A DNA stretch of 64,000 bases from Bacillus sp. WMMC1349 (GTDB lineage: Bacteria; Bacillota; Bacilli; Bacillales; Bacillaceae), in assembly GCF_013155385.1 (NCBI RefSeq), contig NZ_JABJUQ010000007.1, forward strand, positions 3,628,501 through 3,692,500. Reading direction: 5' to 3'. The position numbers were made by a program, and so were the translations under genes. Shown here piece after piece: positions 45,524 to 57,301 of the stretch (the first letter of the stretch is position 1; every line of letters starts with the position of its first letter). The notes beneath the pieces are model-generated. The model ran no database searches, was not told the DNA's origin, and worked only from the letters and a program-made list of their open reading frames with translations.

Positions 45524-46462
45524 TTAATCGTTTAATAGTTCTTTTGCTGTATGTTGATCAATAATGAGTATATTGGCATATTTCCCTTTCAATGCACCAT
45601 TGATAGCAGCTTTTTTGCGAACCCCACCGGCAATCAGGATCGATCGTTCTTTCTCTCTTAAATCAGCTAGCTCAACTCCGATTGTTCGGGCATCAATGGC
45701 ACGGCTGCAAATGTCACCATTTTCATCATAGAAACGCGAACAAATGTCACCAACTCCTTGTTTTTTTAAAAGTGCTATTTCTGATTTACTAAAATAACCA
45801 AGTTTAAACAATAGTGCTTCGTCGCGAACCGTTCCGACCGTAAAGAGAGCGATATTCGCTTGTTTACCCAGCTCAATAATTCGCTTAATATGCCGGTCTT
45901 GTTCGACCATCTGCTTGACTTCAGCATGATCAAATATGACAGGAAGCGGAAGATATCTCGGCATTGTTTGAAAAGCTTTGCCAAAAAGTTGAATCGTTTC
46001 CGACGAATATGTGTTGACATTTGAATGACTGATCCCTCCTTTTAGCTGGACAACTTCTACCCCTTTCACTTGTTTAGGATACATACGCTGGGCAATTTGA
46101 TACATGGTCGTACCCCAGCTAACACCCACAATGTCACCATCTTTCACAGCATTGTGCATAAATTCAGCGCCATAACGGCTCAGATAATGTGTGATTGTCG
46201 TATAATCGGCAGTTGGTGAAAACACAACGTGAGCCTCAAGCAGACCGTATTTCTCTTCCAACATGGCAGCTAAGGCATCCATATCCTCAAACGGATCCAT
46301 GACACGAATTTGCACATACCCTTTCTCCTTTGCAAACTGCAATAGCCTTGATACAGTCGGTCTTGATATTTCCAGTTGTTCGGCAATTTGTTGCTGACTG
46401 TAATCAGACTGATAATAAAGCCTGGCAGCTTCAATACTTAATTGCTGTTTTTCCCTGTCCAT
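45524..46462 (-). CDS. deoR: Deoxyribonucleoside operon repressor (SorC family)
   Basis: This 312-residue protein has an N-terminal helix-turn-helix (DYSQQQIAEQLEISRPTVSR) and a C-terminal sugar-phosphate isomerase-like effector domain (GVSWGTTMYQIAQRM, ALFTVGTVRDEALLFKLG, GVELADLREKERSILIAGG). It matches B. subtilis DeoR, which represses dra-nupC-pdp until deoxyribose 5-phosphate binds. The ATG at 46462 has AAAGGAGG 6 bases upstream. It lies directly upstream of the operon it controls. Confidence 0.95.
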   Translation of the reverse strand: MDREKQQLSIEAARLYYQSDYSQQQIAEQLEISRPTVSRLLQFAKEKGYVQIRVMDPFEDMDALAAMLEEKYGLLEAHVVFSPTADYTTITHYLSRYGAEFMHNAVKDGDIVGVSWGTTMYQIAQRMYPKQVKGVEVVQLKGGISHSNVNTYSSETIQLFGKAFQTMPRYLPLPVIFDHAEVKQMVEQDRHIKRIIELGKQANIALFTVGTVRDEALLFKLGYFSKSEIALLKKQGVGDICSRFYDENGDICSRAIDARTIGVELADLREKERSILIAGGVRKKAAINGALKGKYANILIIDQHTAKELLND

Positions 46463-46676
46463 CACATACCTCCTTTACATGTTGACGTCTTCGAAATCCG
46501 TTTTAACCATATTATAATGAAATATTACCAATAGTAAACCTGTGCAAACCGTTTTAGTTTCTCTTATACCAGAAGCGATTCCCTAACAATTCCGCTTCCT
46601 CAGTCTGTCCCTGTAGCGCATAAGATCGATTTGCTATACACTTGACATAAAAAAGATAAAGAGCGCGGTGAAGCCA

Positions 46677-47363
46677 ATGTTTAAACTATTATTAATAGAA
46701 GATGATGAATCACTATTTGAAGAAATCAAAGAACGGTTGACCGGATGGTCCTACGATGTGTATGGCATCAACGATTTTAACGAAGTCATGAAGGAATTTT
46801 CAGCAATCAAGCCTGACTGTGTCATCATAGATATTCAACTTCCCAAGTATGACGGGTTTCATTGGTGCAGGCTGATCCGTTCCCGTTCAAATGTTCCGAT
46901 TCTCTTTTTATCCTCGCGCGATCAACCTGCTGATATGGTGATGTCGATGAGGTTCGGAGCTGATGATTATATCCAGAAACCGTTTCATTTTGATGTGTTG
47001 ATTGCCAAAGTTCAAGCGATTTTTCGACGTACCTATGAATATAACACGGAGCCGAACATCGTCAAAACATGGTGCGGAGCAACCGTGGACATCGAACAAA
47101 ACCTGATTGCCAATGAGCTGGGTTCCATTGAACTGACGAAGAATGAGATGTTTATTTTAAAGCAGTTAATTGAACAAAAAAATAAAATTGTCAGCCGCGA
47201 AGAGTTGATCAGAAGCTTGTGGAATGACGAACGTTTTGTGAGCGATAATACACTGTCAGTCAACGTAAACCGCTTGAGAAAAAAATTGGATGCCCTGAAC
47301 CTCGGTCACTATATCGAGACGAAGGTCGGACAGGGTTATATCGCCAAGGAAGAAGGATCATGA
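46677..47363 (+). CDS. bceR: Response regulator BceR
   Basis: This 228-residue OmpR-type regulator has the receiver Asp in CVIIDIQLPKYDG, Lys in IQKPFHFD and the winged helix SDNTLSVNVNRLRKKLD. It is nearly identical to what I recall of B. subtilis BceR. It activates bceAB when bacitracin flux through the transporter is sensed. The ATG at 46677 is chosen over a GTG three codons earlier, because GCGGTGA lies just before it. The kinase gene overlaps its end. Confidence 0.95.
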   Translation: MFKLLLIEDDESLFEEIKERLTGWSYDVYGINDFNEVMKEFSAIKPDCVIIDIQLPKYDGFHWCRLIRSRSNVPILFLSSRDQPADMVMSMRFGADDYIQKPFHFDVLIAKVQAIFRRTYEYNTEPNIVKTWCGATVDIEQNLIANELGSIELTKNEMFILKQLIEQKNKIVSREELIRSLWNDERFVSDNTLSVNVNRLRKKLDALNLGHYIETKVGQGYIAKEEGS

Positions 47364-47365
47364 CA

Positions 47366-48370
47366 ATGCTGAAAGCATTTTTGACCGAAAGACGAAGCTG
47401 GATTATCATGTTTTTTTTACAGCAGGTTTTCCTTTTGTTTATCGCTTATGTCGATTCATCCATCCCTTTTACGCCCATCCTTTATATTGTTTATTTGTCT
47501 TTTTTGATATGGATTATTTTTCTGTTTGTCCGCTTCAACAAAGAAACGAAATTTTATAAAAGTCTTGAAAAATGGGAAAACAACCTTGATGTAAAAAAAA
47601 TTGATGAAGCAGAGACGCCTTTTGAATCGATGATTGAAAAAAGCATCACTGGACAGACAGAACAGTTGAAACAACAGGCAACACTGCACAGCTTAGCTTT
47701 AGAGAATGAAAAAGACGAATTGATGGCTTGGATACATGAAGTGAAAACACCGCTGACCGCTATGCATTTAATCATTGAGAGAATGGAAGATCAAACGGTG
47801 AAAAACCAGCTCGATTATGAATGGCTGCGCATTCATCTGCTGCTTGATCGGCAACTTCACCAAAAACGGATGACATTTATCGAAAATGACTTGTCACTTG
47901 AAGTACTTGAGCTCAAGCCATTAATATTTAAAGAAATAAGAGATTTGCAAACATGGTGTATTCAAAAGCGGATCGGATTCGATATACAGCTGAAGGCAGC
48001 GGCAGTTCTCAGCGATGCGAAATGGCTGGCTTTTATCATCAGACAGCTGCTGACCAATGCGGTGAAGTATAGTAAAGCATCTGATATTCTGATTCGAAGC
48101 TATGTACAAGATGAACGGGTTCACCTTGAAGTCCAAGACTTTGGACGGGGTATCGATCCTAAAGATATACCTCGCGTGTTTGACAAAGGCTTTACATCGA
48201 CTAGGGAACATTATAACAAGGCGGCTACAGGAATGGGGCTATACCTGGCAAAAAAAGCGGCAAAACCGCTAGCGATGCAGATTAAGGTAAACTCCTCGCT
48301 TGGTGCCAGTACGACTTTTACATTAACCTTTCCAAAACGAAATGAATTTGAACAAGTGATTAGCGTGTGA
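47366..48370 (+). CDS. bceS: Intramembrane-sensing histidine kinase BceS
   Basis: This 334-residue kinase has two membrane helices near the N-terminus (residues 10-52) with almost no loop between, the mark of intramembrane-sensing kinases that read the state of their ABC transporter. The H-box is AWIHEVKTPLTAMHL, the N-box LLTNAVKYSKAS, and the G-box DFGRGIDPKD with MGLYLAKKAAK. A second in-frame ATG at 47360 overlaps bceR; the ribosome site and the family length favour 47366. Confidence 0.94.
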   Translation: MLKAFLTERRSWIIMFFLQQVFLLFIAYVDSSIPFTPILYIVYLSFLIWIIFLFVRFNKETKFYKSLEKWENNLDVKKIDEAETPFESMIEKSITGQTEQLKQQATLHSLALENEKDELMAWIHEVKTPLTAMHLIIERMEDQTVKNQLDYEWLRIHLLLDRQLHQKRMTFIENDLSLEVLELKPLIFKEIRDLQTWCIQKRIGFDIQLKAAAVLSDAKWLAFIIRQLLTNAVKYSKASDILIRSYVQDERVHLEVQDFGRGIDPKDIPRVFDKGFTSTREHYNKAATGMGLYLAKKAAKPLAMQIKVNSSLGASTTFTLTFPKRNEFEQVISV

Positions 48371-48383
48371 CAAAAATGTCACA
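48366..48383. promoter_or_regulatory. BceR binding box upstream of bceAB
   Basis: TGTGACAAAAATGTCACA is a perfect inverted repeat with the TNACA-N4-TGTNA spacing of BceR/PsdR-type boxes. It overlaps the bceS stop codon. A TATAAT -10 element follows at 48435-48440 without a good -35, as expected for an activated promoter. Confidence 0.85.
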
Positions 48384-48475
48384 TGCTTTTCTTTTTTGTT
48401 CGTTTAATCGAGGGAAAGTTCCGGCTTTCCTTTCTATAATAAACATAATGACTACGACAAAAGGAGTTCATCGAA

Positions 48476-49237
48476 ATGACGATTTTAGAGGCAAATAAAG
48501 TTCGGAAAAGCTATGGGAATAAGTTTAATAAACAAGAAGTATTAAAGGGTATCGATATTTCTATCGAGAAAGGTGAATTTGTTGGCATTATGGGTCCGTC
48601 AGGCTCGGGTAAAACGACTTTGCTTAATGTACTATCATCTATTGATCATGTGAGCGGCGGAACGATTATGATCGATCAGATTGAGATGACCAATATGAAG
48701 GAAAAACAACTTGCTGAATTTCGCAAACAGCATTTAGGTTTTATTTTTCAAGAATACAACTTGCTTGATACGTTGACAGTGAAGGAAAATATTCTTCTGC
48801 CGCTGTCCATTACAAAAATACCCAAAAAAGAAGCCAATCAAAAATTTGAAGAAGTAGCGAAGGAATTAGGTATTTACGAGTTGCGGAATAAATACCCGGG
48901 TGAAATTTCCGGCGGGCAAAAACAGCGGACATCAGCAGCCCGGGCGTTTATTCATGAACCGAGCATTATTTTTGCTGATGAGCCGACAGGTGCTCTCGAC
49001 TCGAAATCCGCCTCAGACTTGCTGAATAAACTGAGCCAATTAAATGAAAAACGAACGGCCACTATCGTGATGGTCACCCATGATCCGGTCGCTGCCAGCT
49101 ACTGCAGCCGAGTGGTTTTTATAAAAGATGGTCAAATATATACACAGCTGAATAAGGGCGTTCAGGACAGGCAGATGTTCTTTGAGGATATCATGAAGAC
49201 GCAAGGCGTATTGGGTGGGGTTCAGCATGAGCATTAA
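48476..49237 (+). CDS. bceA: Bacitracin ABC transporter ATPase BceA
   Basis: This 253-residue ABC ATPase has Walker [11 protein letters not shown], the signature [15 protein letters not shown], Walker [14 protein letters not shown] and the His loop MVTHDPV. It powers BceB, which frees lipid targets from bacitracin and tells BceS how busy it is. AAAGGAG precedes the ATG. Its end overlaps bceB by 11 bp. Confidence 0.96.
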   Translation: MTILEANKVRKSYGNKFNKQEVLKGIDISIEKGEFVGIMGPSGSGKTTLLNVLSSIDHVSGGTIMIDQIEMTNMKEKQLAEFRKQHLGFIFQEYNLLDTLTVKENILLPLSITKIPKKEANQKFEEVAKELGIYELRNKYPGEISGGQKQRTSAARAFIHEPSIIFADEPTGALDSKSASDLLNKLSQLNEKRTATIVMVTHDPVAASYCSRVVFIKDGQIYTQLNKGVQDRQMFFEDIMKTQGVLGGVQHEH

Positions 49238-51176
49238 TCAGTTGATTTTTCGCAACCTGAAAAAAAATATCCGAAATTATTACCTTTATGTATTTGCGTT
49301 AATCTTTAGCATGGGCCTTTATTTTGCTTTTGTTACACTTCAGTATGATTCGGCACTCAATGAAGTGAAGACATCGATAAAAGGCGCAGCTGGTTTGAAA
49401 TCAGCTTCCATTCTTCTTGTCGTAATAGTGGCTGTATTTATTTTATATGCCAATACGATTTTTATTAAGAGACGAAGCAAAGAAATCGGCTTATTCCAAT
49501 TAATTGGCATGAGGAAGCAAAAAATCTTCCGAATCTTAAGTTTGGAAAATGTCATGCTTTATTTCGGATCCTTGATCATCGGGGCGTTTGCCGGATTTTC
49601 AATATCAAAACTCTTGCTTATGATTTTGTTTAAAATATTAGATATTAAAGCTGAAGCGAAATTGCATTTTTCCGGAGAAGCACTTCTACAAACCATCATT
49701 GTATTTTGTGGAATCTATCTTTTGGTCATGGTGATGAATTATACGTTTATTAAAAAGCAAAGCATTTTATCTTTGTTTAAAGCGACATCATCGACTGAAG
49801 ATAAAGTCAAGCGAATATCCATTTTCCAAATGATCATCGGTTTGCTGGGCATCTTGTTGATTTTGGCAGGATATTATATATCAACTGAACTGTTCAGCGG
49901 AAAATTCAACACCCCTAATGAGTTGTTTTTTGCGATGAGCTTTATTCTCGGATCTGTCATCATCGGCACATATCTCTTTTATAAAGGGTCGGTCAGCTTT
50001 GTCTCCAATATCATTCGCAAAAGCAAGGGAGGCTACTTGAATATTTACGAAGTGCTGTCCCTTTCGTCGATTATGTTCCGTATGAAATCCAGCGCCCTTT
50101 TATTAACGATTATCACGACCGTCATGGCACTAGCGATCGGCTTATTATCGTTAAGCTATATTTCCTATTACTCTGCAGAGAAAACCGCTCAACAAAACGT
50201 AGCAGCTGATTTCGCCATAACAAATCAAAAGGATGCAAAGCAGTTTGAGCATTTATTGGATGAAGACAACATTTCCTACAGCAAAAAAGAAATTCATGTC
50301 GTACAAACGGCTGTTAATCTGGACCAGATTGTAAAAAGCGGTAAGGAAAATAAATCTGGAAAGTCTGGAGATCCGAAAAAATCCCGGCTTGCCGTAGTTA
50401 GCGATCAAGAGATTGCCGGGATTGACGTGTCGAAGGGAGATGTGCTGTTATCAGGCTATTCCGACCTGCTTCAAAAATTTATGGCTTTTAAAGAGACTGG
50501 AACCATTAAAGTAAAGAGCCAACATGAGACAATATCATTAAACTATTTAGGGGTTAGAAAGGAAGCCCTCTTATCCTACAACTTCACAAGCGGCGGATTG
50601 CCCGTTGCTATTGTGGATGATGCACTGTTTAAACGTCTGAACCATGACAAAGATCCAAAGTTACAGGAAAAATTGAGTCTTTATATCGGAATTAACCTAA
50701 AATCTAAAGACGAGCTTCAACATGCAAATGAACTATTTACAAAAGTGAATCAAAATGATCAACATTTATCACGTCTTGATACCTTTAACCAGCAAAGATC
50801 GAATTTCGGCCTAGCCATGTTTATCGTCGGCTTTTTAGGACTCACATTTCTGATCACATCAGGATGTATCCTTTATTTTAAACAAATGGACGAAAGCGAA
50901 GATGAAAAACCGAATTACACCATTTTGAGAAAACTCGGTTTCACACGGGGGGATTTACTGAAGGGAATACGAATCAAACAAGTCTACAACTTTGGTATTC
51001 CATTAGTCATCGGTCTGCTTCACAGCTACTTTGCTGTTCAATCCGGCTGGTTCTTATTTGGATCAGAGCTGTGGACACCGATGGTTATTGTCATGGTGTT
51101 GTACACCGGTCTATACTCTATTTTCGGTTTGTTGTCTGTTCTTTATTATAAAAAGGTGATTAAGTCAGCATTGTAA
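49227..51176 (+). CDS. bceB: Bacitracin ABC transporter permease BceB
   Basis: This 649-residue permease has ten membrane helices and, between helices 7 and 8, a large extracellular domain of about 200 residues (residues about 315-525) that determines substrate. Conserved stretches include [20 protein letters not shown] and [20 protein letters not shown] (FtsX-like). The extracellular domain is the least similar part to my memory of B. subtilis BceB, as expected for the recognition domain. The ATG at 49227 is inside bceA, after GGGTGGGG. Confidence 0.95.
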   Translation: MSINQLIFRNLKKNIRNYYLYVFALIFSMGLYFAFVTLQYDSALNEVKTSIKGAAGLKSASILLVVIVAVFILYANTIFIKRRSKEIGLFQLIGMRKQKIFRILSLENVMLYFGSLIIGAFAGFSISKLLLMILFKILDIKAEAKLHFSGEALLQTIIVFCGIYLLVMVMNYTFIKKQSILSLFKATSSTEDKVKRISIFQMIIGLLGILLILAGYYISTELFSGKFNTPNELFFAMSFILGSVIIGTYLFYKGSVSFVSNIIRKSKGGYLNIYEVLSLSSIMFRMKSSALLLTIITTVMALAIGLLSLSYISYYSAEKTAQQNVAADFAITNQKDAKQFEHLLDEDNISYSKKEIHVVQTAVNLDQIVKSGKENKSGKSGDPKKSRLAVVSDQEIAGIDVSKGDVLLSGYSDLLQKFMAFKETGTIKVKSQHETISLNYLGVRKEALLSYNFTSGGLPVAIVDDALFKRLNHDKDPKLQEKLSLYIGINLKSKDELQHANELFTKVNQNDQHLSRLDTFNQQRSNFGLAMFIVGFLGLTFLITSGCILYFKQMDESEDEKPNYTILRKLGFTRGDLLKGIRIKQVYNFGIPLVIGLLHSYFAVQSGWFLFGSELWTPMVIVMVLYTGLYSIFGLLSVLYYKKVIKSAL

Positions 51177-51194
51177 ACCAGACATATTTTAGGG

Positions 51195-51237
51195 CGACCA
51201 GAAAGTCAGCTTTCACTGGCTTTCTGGTCGTTTTTTT
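51195..51237 (+). terminator. Terminator of bceAB
   Basis: A long stem CGACCAGAAAG / CTTTCTGGTCG, extended inward by TCAG / CTGG, is followed by seven T residues. Confidence 0.92.
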
Positions 51238-51250
51238 AACAAAAATTTTC

Positions 51251-51430
51251 ATGATTCAAGATGGTCGGCTGTTTACACCATCAGTCCGGAGACATCTATT
51301 AAACATCAACGAACTCGAGCTCGGTCACCTGCGCCGTCAAATCACACAGTGTCGATACTTTTTTATGATAAGGAAAGCCCTTAGAGGATTGGGCAACATC
51401 GTCAGCCTAGTGATCATCGCAGAAAGATAA
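51251..51430 (+). pseudogene. Unidentified 59-codon frame, possibly a gene fragment
   Basis: An open frame (MIQDGRLFTPSVRRHLLNIN, then ELELGHLRRQI and GLGNIVSLVIIAER) has no ribosome site and no promoter, right behind the bceAB terminator. The start resembles the middle of DUF421/YetF-type proteins (IQDGR..L..L...). It is probably a relic. The rest of the gap to iolG holds nothing else clear. Confidence 0.35.
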
Positions 51431-51565
51431 GCAATTTAAGCGAGCTGCCTGTCCCCTACCTCACTGTCCCGAGAGAACTATACTTGGATTATTCTACAAC
51501 CCAGACAATGCTAAATCCTGTTAAGCTGAAAAGTTTTCAACCTTTTTCTCATTCACCTCTAAACC

Positions 51566-52639
<1,074 letters not shown>

Positions 52640-53536
52640 CTATGTAGCTGCATTGAGCAAGTGACGGTCAATATATTTTCTTGCCAACAAAGCATACTCA
52701 AGCGGATTTGCAATTGCAGGGTCCTGTTCAGCTTCAATCACAATCCAACCGGAATAACAATTTTTCACTAATGTTTCATATACTTTCACAAAATCGATAC
52801 AGCCATCTCCAGGAACTGTGAACATTCCTTGCAAAAATGACTGTTGGAATGAACGCCCTTCTGCTTTGCATTTTTTCATAACCTGTAGCCGTGCATCTTT
52901 AAAGTGAACATGTTGAATCCGGTTGCTATGTTTGACAAGGATGTTCATGTAGTTTCCGTCTGAAATATAAGCATGCCCTGTATCATAGAGGAGATGGACA
53001 CATTCTCGGTCTGTACCCGCCATGAGACGGTCTACTTCTTCCTCTGTTTGTACACCAGTCCCCAAATGGTGGTGGTAGACAAGCTTTAATTGGAACTGTT
53101 GTGCAATTCTTCCAAGGTGATTCAATCCAGCACAAAGCAGTTGCCATTCTTGATCTGTAAAATAAGGTTTTTCATTAAAGACATTCTTATCAAGGCATTG
53201 GACACTGTACGTTTGTTCTGAAACCACTGCAACATCGGCATCAACTTCTTGTAAATACTGGCAGTGCACTCTAAATGCCTGTTCTGCAGTTTCAATGCCA
53301 TCACGGAGTATATAACTGCTAAACCACTTACCGGCAATCCGTAAATTTCTCAGTTCAAGCTCTTTGTTTAAAATGGCCGGACTGGGGAAAAATCCTCCTG
53401 CTTCAGTCCCTTGGAATCCGGCGACAACAATATCACTTAACAAATGCTGAAGCGTATTACCTGCACCAATTTCCGGAATGTCATCATTGCGCCATCCAAT
53501 TGGAGCGATGCCCCATAAAATATCTGACTTTCCCAT
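52640..53536 (-). CDS. iolE: 2-keto-myo-inositol (inosose) dehydratase
   Basis: Second step of inositol breakdown, giving 3D-trihydroxycyclohexane-1,2-dione. The 298-residue TIM barrel of the sugar isomerase/endonuclease IV type has [34 protein letters not shown] and VHFKDARL, the metal-binding landmarks. It lies 14 bp after iolD. Confidence 0.94.
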   Translation of the reverse strand: MGKSDILWGIAPIGWRNDDIPEIGAGNTLQHLLSDIVVAGFQGTEAGGFFPSPAILNKELELRNLRIAGKWFSSYILRDGIETAEQAFRVHCQYLQEVDADVAVVSEQTYSVQCLDKNVFNEKPYFTDQEWQLLCAGLNHLGRIAQQFQLKLVYHHHLGTGVQTEEEVDRLMAGTDRECVHLLYDTGHAYISDGNYMNILVKHSNRIQHVHFKDARLQVMKKCKAEGRSFQQSFLQGMFTVPGDGCIDFVKVYETLVKNCYSGWIVIEAEQDPAIANPLEYALLARKYIDRHLLNAAT

Positions 53537-53550
53537 GCTGCTGCCTCCTT

Positions 53551-55464
53551 TTAGTATTGTTTGGCAACCTTCAGCATTTTTTGTTTGGCGTCAAATGCTT
53601 GCTGAACCCGATTGTTTTCTGATACTTCGGCAACACCTACATGCCACCAGCTATCATAACCAGCAGTCATTGTCTTCGGCAGCACCTTTATGTCAATTAA
53701 TGTAGAGACAGCTTGCTTTTTTGCATCTTCCAGTGCGGCTTTTAACGCTTCGACTGTATGAACTTGGTAGGTTTTGGCTCCATAACCCTCAGCAACTTTT
53801 CGATAGTCAATATTTAAAATCTGCTGGTCGGCGGTTCTGAACTCGCAATTATAACTTCCTGATCCATTATCCATTTGGAGATTGCTAATACACCCAAATC
53901 CTGAGTTATCAAACAGCAGGATGTTGATTTTTTTGTGATATTGAATAGCTGTGATGAACTCTGAATGGAGCATAAGAAAACTCCCATCGCCGACTAAAGA
54001 ATAGACTTCTTGATCAGGATGAGCTAATTTCAAACCAAGTGCCCCTGAAACTTCATAGCCCATGCATGAATAACCATACTCAAGATGATACGTATTCACT
54101 ACATTTGCATGCCATAAACGTTGCAAGTCTCCGGGGAGAGAACCAGCCGAACCAATGATCACACTACCCTCATCAATTGTTTCATTAATGGTTAGCAATG
54201 CCGTTGTTTGCGGGAGTTCAGTTTGCAATGTATCGGCATATTCATTTAGTACTTCTTGAGAAAATTGACCTTTAATTTCAGGTTTAAAGCCTTTTCGTTT
54301 AAAGGTAATCTGACGAAGGCGATCACGTTCTGCCAGCCAGTCTGTTTTCAGTTCCTCAATGATTGAGCCATATTGACTCTGATATCCTATTAATAAATCG
54401 TACAATTTGTCGAGGGTCACCTTTGCATCTCCAACAACTTGGAATGCGTCCAGTTTGTAGGCATGCAATCTACTCACATTAATATTTAAAAACTTTGCCT
54501 GATCAAAAGCTGTCTTGGAAGCCGTAACAAAATCGGTGTATCTTGTGCCAATCCCAATCACAAGATCGGCTTGGCGGGCTGCTTTATTGGCTGCTAGTGT
54601 ACCTGTGACTCCCATTCCACCCAGGTTATTGACAAAATCAGCTTCTACAGTTGATTTACCGGCCTGTGTTTCTACTAATGGAATATGACAATCTTTAGAA
54701 ATAGCGATTAATTCGTTACGTGCTTCCGAATACTTGGCTCCGCCGCCAACGATGATGAGTGGTTTCTTACTCGACTTGATGAGTGCTGCTGCACCTTGCA
54801 GTTCACGGTCGCTTGGCATGTTCCGGTCGATATAATGAACACGTTTTGCAAAGAAACTTTCATCAAAATCAAATGCTTCACCTTCGACATCTTGAGACAA
54901 ACAAATTGTGACTGGTCCTGCTTTGACTGGATCTGTCATCACTTCAAATGCGCGAATAAGACTGCTCATTAATTGTTCAGGACGGGTAATGCGATCCCAG
55001 TATCTTGACACAGGCTTTAGGCAATCGTTCGTGGTCATTGCTGCACTGTGCTCCTGCTCAATTTGCTGAAGGACCGGGTCCGGCTGTCGAGTCGCAAATG
55101 TATCGGCAGGAAGTAAAAGAACAGGAATGTTGTTGGCAAGCGCAGTCCCGGCGGCAGTTACTAAATTAGCCGCTCCAGGACCGACAGATGTTGACACAGC
55201 AAAGATCTTTCTTCTCAGCATTTGTTTACTATAAGCGATTGCCGCATGAGCCATGCCTTGCTCATTTTTACCTTGAAATACTTTTAAGTGACCAGCATCT
55301 TGTTCAAGTGCCTGACCGATCCCAACCACATTCCCATGTCCAAAAATTGTGAAAATCCCTTCAACAAATGGTGTTTCTTCGCCATCAACATGGATATACT
55401 GCTGATTTAAAAATTGAATGAGCGCTTGTGCTGTCGTTAAACGAATTTTCTCCCCCACAAACAT
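53551..55464 (-). CDS. iolD: 3D-(3,5/4)-trihydroxycyclohexane-1,2-dione hydrolase
   Basis: A thiamine diphosphate enzyme that opens the ring to 5-deoxy-glucuronate. The 637-residue protein has an N-terminal pyrimidine-binding domain ([18 protein letters not shown]), a central Rossmann-like domain ([12 protein letters not shown]) and the diphosphate-binding motif [14 protein letters not shown] with [13 protein letters not shown]. Follows iolC by 18 bp. Confidence 0.95.
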   Translation of the reverse strand: MFVGEKIRLTTAQALIQFLNQQYIHVDGEETPFVEGIFTIFGHGNVVGIGQALEQDAGHLKVFQGKNEQGMAHAAIAYSKQMLRRKIFAVSTSVGPGAANLVTAAGTALANNIPVLLLPADTFATRQPDPVLQQIEQEHSAAMTTNDCLKPVSRYWDRITRPEQLMSSLIRAFEVMTDPVKAGPVTICLSQDVEGEAFDFDESFFAKRVHYIDRNMPSDRELQGAAALIKSSKKPLIIVGGGAKYSEARNELIAISKDCHIPLVETQAGKSTVEADFVNNLGGMGVTGTLAANKAARQADLVIGIGTRYTDFVTASKTAFDQAKFLNINVSRLHAYKLDAFQVVGDAKVTLDKLYDLLIGYQSQYGSIIEELKTDWLAERDRLRQITFKRKGFKPEIKGQFSQEVLNEYADTLQTELPQTTALLTINETIDEGSVIIGSAGSLPGDLQRLWHANVVNTYHLEYGYSCMGYEVSGALGLKLAHPDQEVYSLVGDGSFLMLHSEFITAIQYHKKINILLFDNSGFGCISNLQMDNGSGSYNCEFRTADQQILNIDYRKVAEGYGAKTYQVHTVEALKAALEDAKKQAVSTLIDIKVLPKTMTAGYDSWWHVGVAEVSENNRVQQAFDAKQKMLKVAKQY

Positions 55465-55482
55465 TCCACCTTTCTTTTTGAC

Positions 55483-56460
55483 TTAAGACTGCACTGCAAT
55501 TAAGTTTTCGATTTCTTCAACAGTTGGCATCGCATCAGATGAACTATGCTTACTGACAACGATTGCTGCAGAGGCACTTCCATATGTCAGCGCTGTTTGA
55601 ATATCTTTACCTGTCACAAGTCCGTAGATAAACGCCGCGGCATATGAATCACCTGCTCCAAACGTTTTCAAAACAGTTGTTTGATATGCAGTCGCTCTAA
55701 ATACATCACCGGACTTGCTGTATGCGTAAGAGCCCTCGACACCATGCTTAATGACAACGAGATCTGCGGAATGTTGAAATAAATGTTGAACAGTTGCTTT
55801 ATTGCTGCCTCCACTGTGCTTCTCCATAACATCAAACTCATCCCGTGTACCGATCACAATGTCTGATTGTTCAGCCGCGATTGAATAATATAGTGCTGTT
55901 TCCTCTGCTGAGACCCATGTATAGGGACGATAATCAAGTTCAAAGACAACTTTGACCTGTTGTTTTTTCGCGAGTTGAATCGCTTTTAAACAAGCTTCAC
56001 GGGAAGGGCTTTTAGCGAGCGCTGTTCCTGAGACCAAAAGGATCTTGGTTTTGGCTATATAATCTTCGTTTACTTCTGAAGGACTAAGATAAAGGTCTGC
56101 GACATCATCACGATACATTAAGATACTGCATTCTTGAGGGCTTTTAATCTCTGTAAAGGCAAGACCCGCCTTATGGCCATCTTTATCAATGACCATTTGT
56201 GATGTGTCTACACCCATCTTTCTCATATACGACTCAATGAATCTACCATGCTGGTCATCGGGGATTTTCCCAATAAAACCAGCCTTCAATCCTAATTTGG
56301 CGCTACCGATCGCAATGTTTGCCGGTGAGCCGCCAACATATTTAGAAAATGTCATCGTTTCTTCGAGTGGACGATGATATTCAACTGCATTTAAATCAAT
56401 ACATGCACGGCCAATTGCGACAATATCAAGTTGTTTTTCCTCAGCAAATCTATCAATCAT
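55483..56460 (-). CDS. iolC: 5-dehydro-2-deoxygluconokinase
   Basis: Phosphorylates 5-dehydro-2-deoxygluconate (DKG) to DKGP, the inducer that releases IolR. The 325-residue PfkB kinase has YVGGSPANIAIGSAKLG and the catalytic LKTFGAGDSYAAAFIYG (Asp base). Follows iolB by 25 bp. Confidence 0.95.
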   Translation of the reverse strand: MIDRFAEEKQLDIVAIGRACIDLNAVEYHRPLEETMTFSKYVGGSPANIAIGSAKLGLKAGFIGKIPDDQHGRFIESYMRKMGVDTSQMVIDKDGHKAGLAFTEIKSPQECSILMYRDDVADLYLSPSEVNEDYIAKTKILLVSGTALAKSPSREACLKAIQLAKKQQVKVVFELDYRPYTWVSAEETALYYSIAAEQSDIVIGTRDEFDVMEKHSGGSNKATVQHLFQHSADLVVIKHGVEGSYAYSKSGDVFRATAYQTTVLKTFGAGDSYAAAFIYGLVTGKDIQTALTYGSASAAIVVSKHSSSDAMPTVEEIENLIAVQS

Positions 56461-56485
56461 CTTAAACAGCCACTCCTTCTGCTTG

Positions 56486-57301
56486 TTAACGTTCTAAAAT
56501 CCATTTGTGATCAGGATCTTGATGAAACTTCCACTTCCGCGTAGGACCCGCCATGACATTTAAATAATAAGATGTATAGCCATCTGGGACACCAACCGGG
56601 TGATATCCTGCCGGAACAATGACAACGTTTTCATTTTCTACAGTCATCGTCTCATCAATTGAACGGTCATCTGTATAGACCCGTTGGAACACGAAACCTT
56701 GAGCTGGATCGATCTCATGATAATAAGTTTCCTCTAAAAAAGATTCTTCAGGCAAATTGTCTTGATCATGTTTATGCGGTGGATAACTGGACCAGTTTCC
56801 ACTTTCAGTATAAACTTCAACGACCAACAGACTATTCGCAGAATGGTCTGAATCAGAAAGAATGTTGTGAACCGTTCGTTTATTGTGATACTTCCCCCGC
56901 TGTTCAATGCTGTTATCTTCAGCTTTAATCCATTTTGTCGGCAGCTGTTGTTGAGAAGGCGCATAGCAAAGGGCTACCCTTGCTTGGGTGACGGCAGTGA
57001 TGTTAAAAGTATGGTCATTTGATATGTAAACACTATCGGTTGGTTTCTTCTCAAAAACGTTTTCTCTGGTGCCGATGTTCGGATATGTTTGTTGCTGATC
57101 AGATACAGTAATCTTCCCTGTCAGCGCAACAATACAGCATTCTTGCTGATTTAATTCCTCTTCATAACGAGCATTGGGGATCAAGTCGAGCACTTTAAAT
57201 TCTACATAACACAGCTTAGCATCTGCTTTTTTCACTTGATGGACAACCTTGACACCTTGTGAACGTTCAAATGCCTCTGGCTTTCGCAACAAATGGCTCA
57301 T
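56486..57301 (-). CDS. iolB: 5-deoxy-glucuronate isomerase
   Basis: Converts 5-deoxy-glucuronate to DKG. The 271-residue bicupin has metal-binding SYPPHKHDQDNLPEESFLEE and a C-terminal VPAGYHPVGVPDGYTSYYL. The ATG at 57301 overlaps the iolA stop (TGATG) and follows GAGGAG, giving translational coupling and the same length as in B. subtilis. Confidence 0.95.
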   Translation of the reverse strand: MSHLLRKPEAFERSQGVKVVHQVKKADAKLCYVEFKVLDLIPNARYEEELNQQECCIVALTGKITVSDQQQTYPNIGTRENVFEKKPTDSVYISNDHTFNITAVTQARVALCYAPSQQQLPTKWIKAEDNSIEQRGKYHNKRTVHNILSDSDHSANSLLVVEVYTESGNWSSYPPHKHDQDNLPEESFLEETYYHEIDPAQGFVFQRVYTDDRSIDETMTVENENVVIVPAGYHPVGVPDGYTSYYLNVMAGPTRKWKFHQDPDHKWILER